From positions 124,001-188,000 of the forward strand of contig NZ_JAGQEE010000002.1 in NCBI RefSeq assembly GCF_018304945.1: a DNA stretch of 64,000 nucleotides. Direction: 5' to 3'. The notes under the pieces were generated by a model that was not told where the DNA came from, did no database searches, and saw nothing but the letters and a program-made list of their open reading frames with translations. The DNA is from Collimonas humicola (lineage in GTDB: Bacteria > Pseudomonadota > Gammaproteobacteria > Burkholderiales > Burkholderiaceae_D). Of the stretch, positions 57,207 to 64,000 are shown in pieces. Positions within the stretch are counted from its first letter, which is position 1, and every line of letters begins with the position of its first letter. Position numbers and translations under genes: made by a program.

Positions 57207-58961
57207 TCAAGCCATGATCCGCATCTGGCTCACCGCGGTGGCGATCGCGCTAGGCTCGGTATTGCGCAGGATTTTCTTGGTTTGCAGCGTCAGGCCGTCG
57301 AGGTCGCTGTTCAGCACTTCCTGTTTCACCGCCAGCAATTGCGCCGGATGCATGGAAAATTCAAGCAAACCCATACCCAGCAGCAAACGCGTGAATTTGA
57401 CGTCGCCCGCCATTTCGCCGCATACCGAGACTGGAATCCCGGCCTTGCGGCCGAGCGCGATCACGGTCGACAGCAGAAACAGCACGGCCGGATGCAAGGG
57501 GTTGTACAAGTGCGCGACCTCATGGTCGACGCGATCGATGGCCAGGGTGTACTGGATCAGGTCGTTGGTCCCGATTGACAAAAAATCCATGCGCTTGATG
57601 AACATCGGCAAGGCCAGCGCCGCCGCCGGGATCTCGATCATGGCGCCGATCTTGATGGCTTCGTCAAACTTGACGCCGTCGTCGCGCAACTGCTGCTTGG
57701 CCTGTTCGATCATGGCCAGGGTCTGGTCGATCTCAAACGCGTGCGCCAGCATCGGGATCAGCAGCTTGACCTGGCCGAAGGCGGAAGCGCGCAAGATCGC
57801 CCGCAGCTGCGTCAGGAACAATTGCGGCTCAGCCAGGCAATAGCGGATGGCACGCAAGCCCAGCGCCGGGTTGAGCGCGGTCTGCTCATCGTTGTTGAGC
57901 GGCTTGTCGGCGCCGACGTCGAGCGTGCGGATGGTCACCGGCCGGCCTTTCATCGCCACCACCGCCTGCCGGTAGGATTCGAACTGCTCGTCCTCGGTCG
58001 GCAAGGCGTGCTGGGTGCCGATGCGGCCCATGAACAGGAATTCCGAGCGGAACAGGCCGACGCCGCTGGCGCCGGATTCCATCGCCGCCGCACAGTCGCT
58101 CGGCAGTTCGATATTCGCCAGCAAGGTGATTTCGGTGCCGTCCAGCGTTATGGCGCGGGTTTTCTTGATCTTGCCGAGCTTTCTGCGCGAACGCAGCAGC
58201 TGCGCCTGGCGCTCGCGGTATTGCTTGAGTATCACGGTGGCAGGATCGACGATCACCACGCCGGCGTCGCCGTCGATGATGATCCAGTCGTCCTGCTTGA
58301 TCAGGCGCGAGGCATTGTTCATGCCGACCGCGGCCGGAATATCCAGGCTGCGGGCGACGATCGCGGTATGCGAATTCTGGCCGCCGAGATCGGTCACGAA
58401 GCCGGCGAAGGCGCGGTCGCGGAACTGCAGCATATCGGCCGGGGAAATGTCGTAAGCCACCACCACGATGTTGGCGAACGATGCGCCGTCGCTGTCGACT
58501 TCGGGCAAGCGGGTGGAAGTGCCGGTCAAGACTTTCAGCAAGCGCTCGCCGACCTGCAGCACATCCATCTTGCGCTCGCGCAGGTAGGGGTCTTCGATTT
58601 CATCGAACTGGGTCGACAGCTCGTCGATCTGGGTCACCAGCGCCCATTCGGCGTTGTACTGGCGGTTGCGGACAATATCGAGCGACATCTCGGCCAGCAT
58701 CGGATCCGACAGGATCAGCAGGTGGACGTCGACAAAAGCGCCCAGCTCGGGCGGCGACTCTTTCGGCAAATCATTGCGGATGGTTTGCAGTTCGGTACGC
58801 ACGGTGGCGACCGCGCTCTGCAGCCGCTGGACTTCAGCTTCGACCTCGGTTTCGCCGATCAGGTAGTGCTTGACGTCCATGGCAGCCGGCGCCAGCAGGT
58901 GCGCGCGGCCGATCGCGATGCCGCGCGAAACCGGAATGCCGTGTAAGGTAAAGGATGCCAT
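57207..58961 (-). CDS. ptsI: PTS enzyme I
   Basis: A 584-residue phosphoenolpyruvate-protein phosphotransferase, the first step of the PTS phosphorelay. The phosphorylated His is in GGQNSHTAIVARS (near 198). The C-terminal PEP-binding barrel shows LFRSEFLFMGR, RTLDVGADKPL and the active-site Cys region SVCGEMAGD. It follows ptsH by 65 bases. No sugar-specific EII transporter is present here, so the chain probably serves regulation through the EIIA encoded upstream. Confidence 0.95.
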   Translation of the reverse strand: MASFTLHGIPVSRGIAIGRAHLLAPAAMDVKHYLIGETEVEAEVQRLQSAVATVRTELQTIRNDLPKESPPELGAFVDVHLLILSDPMLAEMSLDIVRNRQYNAEWALVTQIDELSTQFDEIEDPYLRERKMDVLQVGERLLKVLTGTSTRLPEVDSDGASFANIVVVAYDISPADMLQFRDRAFAGFVTDLGGQNSHTAIVARSLDIPAAVGMNNASRLIKQDDWIIIDGDAGVVIVDPATVILKQYRERQAQLLRSRRKLGKIKKTRAITLDGTEITLLANIELPSDCAAAMESGASGVGLFRSEFLFMGRIGTQHALPTEDEQFESYRQAVVAMKGRPVTIRTLDVGADKPLNNDEQTALNPALGLRAIRYCLAEPQLFLTQLRAILRASAFGQVKLLIPMLAHAFEIDQTLAMIEQAKQQLRDDGVKFDEAIKIGAMIEIPAAALALPMFIKRMDFLSIGTNDLIQYTLAIDRVDHEVAHLYNPLHPAVLFLLSTVIALGRKAGIPVSVCGEMAGDVKFTRLLLGMGLLEFSMHPAQLLAVKQEVLNSDLDGLTLQTKKILRNTEPSAIATAVSQMRIMA

Positions 58962-59026
58962 CTGGTCACCGCTGTATAAAGATAGATAGAGATAAATGCG
59001 GAACCGGGTTAGCTGACAGGCGGGTT

Positions 59027-59296
59027 TTACTCGCCTTCGCCAAACTTATCCTGAATTAACTGGTTTAAGGCATCAAAACAGGTTTTTTCATCCTCACCGT
59101 CGGCTTCCAGCAAGATCGTGCTGCCCTTGCCGGCCGCCAGCATCATCACGCCCATGATGGATTTGGCGTTAACGCGGCGTTTGTTGCGGGTCATCCAGAC
59201 TTCACATTTAAACTTGCTGGCCAGTTGGGTAAATTTGGCTGAGGCACGTGCGTGCAAGCCAAGCTTGTTGATAATTTCGATTTCTTGTTGAATCAT
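59027..59296 (-). CDS. ptsH: PTS phosphocarrier protein HPr
   Basis: An 89-residue phosphocarrier. His15 in GLHARAS receives phosphate from enzyme I, and Ser46 in KSIMGVMML is the site used by HPr kinase in other bacteria. Length and fold are standard. It lies between the EIIA gene and ptsI in one minus-strand unit. Confidence 0.96.
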   Translation of the reverse strand: MIQQEIEIINKLGLHARASAKFTQLASKFKCEVWMTRNKRRVNAKSIMGVMMLAAGKGSTILLEADGEDEKTCFDALNQLIQDKFGEGE

Positions 59297-59384
59297 CTTG
59301 TCTTTTAATAATGTTAACTATCTTAGCTATCAACTCTAAGCCTAAGCGCGCGTAAATCCGTTCCTGCCATCTGTTGCCATGCTG

Positions 59385-59789
59385 TCAATGCGACACACGG
59401 ACCCGGTTATCCACTCTTACCGCGCCGCCCTGGCCGCCGGCCAGCGCCATTTCGGTCACCACGTCGAGCGTATCGTTGCGGTAAGTCAGGGCGCGCAGCA
59501 GCATCGGCAAGCTGATGCCGGCAATCACCTGGGTCTGGCTGCCGCTGCAAAACGGCAACGTGCAATTGGAAGGCGTGCCGCCCATGACGTCGGTGATCAC
59601 CAGCACGCCGGAGCCGTCGTCGAGACGGGCCGCGGCCTGCTTGGCGAGTTTTTGCACTTCCATCGGATTCTGGTCGGCGATCACGTCGATCGCTTCCAGC
59701 CGTTCGGGTGTATGGCGAAACACGTGAGAGGCAGCTGCGATGAATGCCTGGCCCAGTGGAGCATGGGTTAAAAGAAGAATGCCAATCAT
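59385..59789 (-). CDS. PTS EIIA, mannose/fructose type
   Basis: A 134-residue EIIA of the mannose family. His9 in LLTHAPLG is the phosphorylation site; DVMGGTPSN is the conserved second motif. No EIIB/C/D genes accompany it, which is common in betaproteobacteria where this EIIA is a regulatory output of the EI/HPr chain. It follows gshB by 108 bases and precedes ptsH by 88. Confidence 0.92.
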   Translation of the reverse strand: MIGILLLTHAPLGQAFIAAASHVFRHTPERLEAIDVIADQNPMEVQKLAKQAAARLDDGSGVLVITDVMGGTPSNCTLPFCSGSQTQVIAGISLPMLLRALTYRNDTLDVVTEMALAGGQGGAVRVDNRVRVSH

Positions 59790-59897
59790 AGTTTCACTCG
59801 AATCCGCAACGCGGACTATCCCGGTTTACAACGGTTTTACTGCAACACATATCGCACGCCGGCGGGTGCCGGCGCTGACGAAAAAACTTCGCCCGGC

Positions 59898-60839
59898 TTA
59901 AGCCAGGGCTGCTTCCAGCGCATCAATGAACATCTCGGCAACATCAAAACCGGCTTGCTGCTTGATTTCCTGGAAACAAGTCGGACTGGTAACGTTGACC
60001 TCGGTCAAATAGTCGCCGATCACATCTAATCCTACCAGTAACAAGCCGCGCTGTGCCAGCACCGGCCCAAGTGCTTCGCCGATTTCACGGTCGCGCGCAG
60101 TCAGCGGCTGGGCCACGCCGATTCCGCCCGCCGCCAGGTTGCCGCGCACTTCGCTGCCCTGCGGAATCCGCGCCAGCGAAAACGGCACCACTTTACCGCC
60201 AATCACCAGCACCCGCTTGTCGCCGGCGGTAATTTCGGGAATGAAACGCTGGATCATGATGGTGCGCTGGCCGTTGTCGGTCAGGGTTTCAATGATCGAG
60301 CCCAGGTTCAGGCCGTCTTGCCGGACCCGGAAAATCCCGGTGCCGCCCATGCCGTCGAGCGGCTTCAGGATCACGTCATGATGTTCTTCATGGAAGGCGC
60401 GCAGGCGCGCCGCATCGCGCGTCACCAGGGTCGGCGAGGTGTATTTCGAGAACTGCGCGATGGCCAGTTTTTCATTATGGTCGCGGATTGCCTGCGGCTT
60501 GTTGAAGACGCGCGCGCCCTGGGTTTCCGCCAGTTCCAGCAGGTAAGTGGTATAGATGTATTCCATGTCGAAAGGCGGGTCCTTGCGCAGCAGGATCGCA
60601 TCGAATTCCGACAGGAACATGGCGGCCGGCGCACTGGCGCGGAACCAGTCCTTGTCATCCCCGGTGAGGGTCACCTTGATCACACTGGCCGTCACGATGC
60701 CGCTTTCCAGCGCCATGTCCTTTTGCTCGAAGGCATAGATGGTATGGCCGCGTTTGACCGCCTCCACCATCATGGCGTAAGTCGAATCCTTATACGTCTT
60801 GAAGGTGCTGAGGGGATCGGCGAGGAAAGCGATTTTCAT
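59898..60839 (-). CDS. gshB: Glutathione synthetase
   Basis: A 313-residue ATP-grasp ligase that adds glycine to gamma-glutamylcysteine. Typical parts are MKIAFLADPLSTFKTYKDSTYAMM, LRKDPPFDMEYIYTTYLLE, DVILKPLDGMGGTGIFR and DVIGDYLTEVNVTSPT with metal-binding residues. It lies 41 bases after gshA on the same strand, giving the complete two-step glutathione pathway. Confidence 0.95.
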   Translation of the reverse strand: MKIAFLADPLSTFKTYKDSTYAMMVEAVKRGHTIYAFEQKDMALESGIVTASVIKVTLTGDDKDWFRASAPAAMFLSEFDAILLRKDPPFDMEYIYTTYLLELAETQGARVFNKPQAIRDHNEKLAIAQFSKYTSPTLVTRDAARLRAFHEEHHDVILKPLDGMGGTGIFRVRQDGLNLGSIIETLTDNGQRTIMIQRFIPEITAGDKRVLVIGGKVVPFSLARIPQGSEVRGNLAAGGIGVAQPLTARDREIGEALGPVLAQRGLLLVGLDVIGDYLTEVNVTSPTCFQEIKQQAGFDVAEMFIDALEAALA

Positions 60840-60880
60840 ATTTGGGCCCTATGGTTGCTGAGGTCAGGACAAGCTGCCAA

Positions 60881-62179
60881 TTAGTATTCTTCCGGATTCG
60901 GATCGGTTTTTTCCATTTCCAGCGAAGCCGCCAGCAGACCGAGCCGCGCCACGACGCCGTACATGTAAAAGCGATTCGGCGCGGTCGTACCCGGTTTAGC
61001 CAGCATATCCGGCAAGGCGTGCTGCTGGGCAAACGCCAGCGGCACGAAATGCGCGCCCGGCGCATTCAGGTTTTCATTGATGCCGCGCTCCGCGTGTACG
61101 CGGTAAAAGCCGCCGACGACATAACGGTCGATCATGTACACCACCGGTTCCGCGACCGCGTCGTTGATGTGCTCGAAAGTATGCACGCCTTCCTGGATGA
61201 TCAGGTCATGAATCTCGCCGCCGGTTTTGCCGAGCGACAGCTTCTCGCGTTGCTTGCGGCTCAGCTCCTTGATCTGGCTGACATCGGTCACGCTCATCAC
61301 GCCCATGTCATCGGTGCCCGCATCGGCCTTGACGATCACGAACGGCTTTTCGGTGATGCCATATTCCTTGTATTTCTTGCGGATCTTCGCCAGCAGCGAG
61401 CTGACGCTGGCCGCCAGCTTGTCGTCGCCGTCGGTGGCCTGGAAATCGACCTGGTCGACCTTGGCGAAAAACGGGTTCAGCATCCACGGATCAACATCGA
61501 TCAGCTTGGCGAATTTCTTCACCACTTCGTCGTAAGCCGTGAAATGGTTGCTCTTGCGGCGCACAGTCCAGCCGGCGTGCAGCGGCGGCAAGACATTTTG
61601 CTCGTTGAGGTTTTCCAGGATCGCCGGCGTACCGGACGACAGGTCGTTGTTGAGCAAAATAGTGCAGGGATCGAAGTTCTTCAACCCCAGGCGGCGGCCA
61701 TTGGCGGAACGCTCCAGCGGCTCCAGCGTGATGGTGCTGCCGTCCGGCAATTCAATGGTTTGCGGCTCCTTGACATCTTCCGCCAGCGAACCGAGCCGCA
61801 CGTGCAGGCCGGTCTGGCGGAACACCTGCATCAGCCGCGCGACGTTTTGCAGATAGAACGTATTGCGTGTATTGAGCTCCGGCAGCAGCAACAGGTTCTT
61901 GGCGTCCGGACAATATTTCTCGATGGCCGCCATCGCTGCCTGTATCGCCAGCGGCAGCATTTCCGGCGACAGATTGCTGAAGCCGCCCGGAAACAGATTG
62001 GTATCGACCGGGGCCAGCTTGTAACCGGAATTGCGCAGGTCGACCGAGCAATAGAACGGCGGCGTGTGCTCCTGCCATTCCATCCGGAACCAGCGCTCGA
62101 TAGCCGGGGTAGCTGCGAGGATTTTCTTTTCTAGATCGAGCAACGGGCCATTCAGGGCCGTGACGAGGTGCGGAACCAT
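60881..62179 (-). CDS. gshA: Glutamate-cysteine ligase (Acidithiobacillus type)
   Basis: A 432-residue ligase of the gshA type found in betaproteobacteria and acidithiobacilli, distinct from the E. coli enzyme. It makes gamma-glutamylcysteine. The start MVPHLVTALNGPLLDLEKKI and the internal GYKLAPVDTNLFPGGFSNL are family marks; FVIVKADAGTDDMGVMSV resembles an ATP-binding loop. ATG 62179 fits the family length; the open frame reaches 45 codons further without match. It heads the gshAB-PTS run of genes. Confidence 0.92.
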   Translation of the reverse strand: MVPHLVTALNGPLLDLEKKILAATPAIERWFRMEWQEHTPPFYCSVDLRNSGYKLAPVDTNLFPGGFSNLSPEMLPLAIQAAMAAIEKYCPDAKNLLLLPELNTRNTFYLQNVARLMQVFRQTGLHVRLGSLAEDVKEPQTIELPDGSTITLEPLERSANGRRLGLKNFDPCTILLNNDLSSGTPAILENLNEQNVLPPLHAGWTVRRKSNHFTAYDEVVKKFAKLIDVDPWMLNPFFAKVDQVDFQATDGDDKLAASVSSLLAKIRKKYKEYGITEKPFVIVKADAGTDDMGVMSVTDVSQIKELSRKQREKLSLGKTGGEIHDLIIQEGVHTFEHINDAVAEPVVYMIDRYVVGGFYRVHAERGINENLNAPGAHFVPLAFAQQHALPDMLAKPGTTAPNRFYMYGVVARLGLLAASLEMEKTDPNPEEY

Positions 62180-62659
62180 ATAAAACTTTCTTTTGGAAAC
62201 GATGTAGCGTGTGCAAATGCGTTGCTGCCAGCCAAAGAAGCGTGTTTCAAGACTTCCGGGACAAGCCGACGATTCTAACGGGAAATGCATTGTTTCGCCC
62301 GTCACCCGCCGCAATGTTGCGCAAATGGCGCGATGGCTTCCCGATGAGGCCGATTAGCTCACTTTACATCGGGCCGCCAGCGAATTTTTAAAGCCCTTCG
62401 GTTGACAAAAAGCGCAATGAAACGCCCTGCCTTTGTGCCATATTCGCGCCAGACAAGATTGCCTTATATGCAACAATCAATCCCTAGGTCATTTATTTGT
62501 TAGGCAGCAGGCTTTATTCAACGATGCAGTATTTTTACGATACATGGCAATCTCAGCCGGCGTAATGGCAAAGTATATATTTTGTCATTATTTTGCGAGA
62601 ATCGGCCTTGAGGAAAGAGGCCGTTTTCGCCATGAAGCTCGAACCGGCATTGTGCGTGC
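62180..62659. other. Gap between gshA and the acetyltransferase gene
   Basis: About 480 bases of lower GC with no convincing gene. It probably contains the gshA promoter. A weak hairpin (CGGCCT at 62604-62609 with AGGCCG at 62619-62624) may terminate the acetyltransferase transcript. Confidence 0.4.
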
Positions 62660-63208
62660 CTAGATTTGCTTGTACATGAAACTGGTGTCCGTCAGCTTGC
62701 CCGCGGTCGAGCGCGCATAGTCCGGAATGACGCCAGCCAGCTCATATCCCATGGCGCTGTACAGGGATTCGGCGGCATCTCCGGTGCGGGTGTCGAGGAT
62801 CAGCAAGGAACGGCCGTCGGCCCGGGCGATCGCCTCAGCCTGTTGCATCAAAGTGCGCGCCACGCCCTTGCGTCTCGCCTGCGGATGCACCAGCAACTTG
62901 GCAATCTCGGCGCGATGATGGCCGTTGGCGGGCGTCGCCAGCACGACCTGCACGGTGCCGACCACCTCGCCGGCAACGCGCGCCACCAGCAGGCGGCGGC
63001 CGCCGCTCACCAGCGAGCCGCTGACGCCATACCAGAAGGAAAAAGCGTCCTCGGCAGCCGGCGTGTCGACGAAGCCGATGCTGGCGCCATGCGCCACGCA
63101 AGCGATCAGAATATCGGTGAGCGGGCCCACTACGCCATCGAACTGGTCGGCCCTGACGTCTTCCACCGTACAGCCGCCCGGGCGTTGCGGGGTGATGGTC
63201 GGGTCCAT
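62660..63208 (-). CDS. GNAT-family N-acetyltransferase
   Basis: A 182-residue acetyltransferase with the acetyl-CoA motif ARRKGVARTLM, preceded by the usual EIAKLLVHP strand and followed by LILDTRTGDAAESLYSAMGYELAG. The N-terminal half is longer than in minimal members (FSFWYGVSGSLVSGGRRLLVA). The substrate is unknown. ATG 63208 has AGGAG six bases upstream. It lies downstream of amtB past a terminator. Confidence 0.87.
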   Translation of the reverse strand: MDPTITPQRPGGCTVEDVRADQFDGVVGPLTDILIACVAHGASIGFVDTPAAEDAFSFWYGVSGSLVSGGRRLLVARVAGEVVGTVQVVLATPANGHHRAEIAKLLVHPQARRKGVARTLMQQAEAIARADGRSLLILDTRTGDAAESLYSAMGYELAGVIPDYARSTAGKLTDTSFMYKQI

Positions 63209-63245
63209 GGAAATCTCCTGAATCTGCTGCTCTTGAACTGGAAAC

Positions 63246-63280
63246 AAAAAATCCCAGGCGATGGCTATCGGCCCGGGATT
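63246..63280 (-). terminator. Terminator downstream of amtB
   Basis: AATCCC (63250-63255) pairs with GGGATT (63275-63280); inside, CGAT pairs with ATCG. On the minus strand the stem is followed by T residues. It is 93 bases past the amtB stop. Confidence 0.75.
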
Positions 63281-63372
63281 GCGCAAGACGCCGATCAAGC
63301 CGCCGGACAGCGCTGCTTCCTGCTATCCGGCGAAATCAGGCATGGCTTGATCGAACGTCTTAATCGCACATC

Positions 63373-64000
63373 TTAATCATGGTAGGCGGATTCGCCATGG
63401 CTGGAGATATCCAGGCCTTCGCGTTCTTCTTCTTCAGTCACGCGCAAGCCCATGACGATGTCGACCAGCTTGAATGCGACCAGCGATACCAGGCCTGACC
63501 AGACCAGCGTGGTCAGCACGCCTTCGAACTGGATCCACAGCTGGCCGGGGATCGAATAGTCTGGCAGGACCGCATTGGTGACGTAGTCATAAATGCCCGT
63601 GCCGCCGAGGCTAGGCGCCGCGAACACACCGGTGAGCAGCGCGCCCATGATGCCGCCGACGCCATGCACGCCGAAGACGTCCAGCGCATCGTCTGCACCC
63701 AGCAAACGTTTCAGGCCAGTCACGCCCCACAGGCAAACGAAGCCAGCCAGCAAGCCCATGATCAACGCGCCCATCGGGCCGACGAAACCGGCTGCAGGCG
63801 TAATCGCCACCAGGCCAGCCACCGCGCCGGATGCGCCACCGAGCATGGAAGGCTTGCCCTTGCCGATCCATTCGCCGGCGCTCCAGCTCAGCACCGCCGC
63901 AGCCGTCGCCAGCAAGGTATTGATGAAGGCCAGGGCTGCGCTGCCGTTGGCTTCCAGGGCCGAACCGGCATTGAAGCCGAACCAGCCGAACCACAGCAGC
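63373..64000 (-). CDS. amtB: Ammonium transporter, 3' part
   Basis: The C-terminal 208 residues of an Amt channel; the gene continues beyond the right edge. Visible are LLWFGWFGFNAGSAL, a conserved membrane segment, the second pore His in FGVHGVGGIMGALLTGVF, several helices and the cytoplasmic tail after LVDIVMGLRVTEEEEREGL, which in relatives is gated by GlnK. A glnK gene would be expected upstream, outside the window. Confidence 0.93.
   Translation of the reverse strand, partial: LLWFGWFGFNAGSALEANGSAALAFINTLLATAAAVLSWSAGEWIGKGKPSMLGGASGAVAGLVAITPAAGFVGPMGALIMGLLAGFVCLWGVTGLKRLLGADDALDVFGVHGVGGIMGALLTGVFAAPSLGGTGIYDYVTNAVLPDYSIPGQLWIQFEGVLTTLVWSGLVSLVAFKLVDIVMGLRVTEEEEREGLDISSHGESAYHD

Noticed and set aside
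62433-62663. 76-codon frame in the gshA upstream gap
   Set aside because: No ribosome site, no hydrophobic or family pattern; it overlaps the acetyltransferase end by a few bases.

Overview
The window looks like a chromosomal segment of a betaproteobacterium of the Oxalobacteraceae, most like Collimonas. This is an inference from gene content and order (mreBCD-mrdA-rodA-rlpA next to gatCAB, gshAB next to a PTS phosphorelay, metX-metW) and from protein style; no search was run. Most of it is GC-rich core genome. The left 8 kb is visibly poorer in GC and carries accessory surface genes.

Layout: 0.2-6.4 kb, a giant secreted RTX calcium-binding protein with seven almost identical 160-residue units, translationally coupled to a small membrane protein. 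6.4-7.8 kb, a gene-free stretch and a type IV pilin gene that may be frameshifted at its end. 8-12.4 kb, hexose-6-phosphate mutarotase, an acetyltransferase and a phosphonate-type ABC transporter (phnCDE) behind a Pho-box-like site. 12.5-19.7 kb, the cell-shape operon mreB-mreC-mreD-mrdA-rodA-rlpA. 19.9-23.9 kb, the tRNA amidotransferase genes gatC-gatA-gatB with an unknown exported protein between gatA and gatB. 24-31.9 kb, pyrE, exonuclease III and a mixed set of small enzymes and regulators.

31.4-34.2 kb is an arginine/ornithine catabolic module: an Lrp-type regulator, ornithine aminotransferase and a stand-alone guanidino-group hydrolase resembling cyanobacterial arginine dihydrolase. 34.4-38.1 kb is metH. 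38.3-40 kb holds two unusual hydrolases (SGNH and papain-like). 40.1-48.6 kb is a purine catabolic cluster: permease, xanthine dehydrogenase xdhABC and guanine deaminase. Together these take up guanine, hypoxanthine or xanthine and convert them to urate. 48.7-53.7 kb is the prkA-yeaH-spoVR stress operon, interrupted by a 158-bp palindromic repeat.

53.8-62.2 kb runs on the minus strand: gshA-gshB (glutathione synthesis), an EIIA/HPr/EI phosphorelay, then metX-metW and ampG. The space before metX holds what I read as a SAM-II riboswitch whose 3' strand can also pair with the 5' arm of an intrinsic terminator. This is a complete off-switch for methionine synthesis and the best regulatory find in the window. 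The right edge has an acetyltransferase and the 3' part of amtB. I found no tRNA, rRNA, CRISPR array, prophage or intact insertion sequence.
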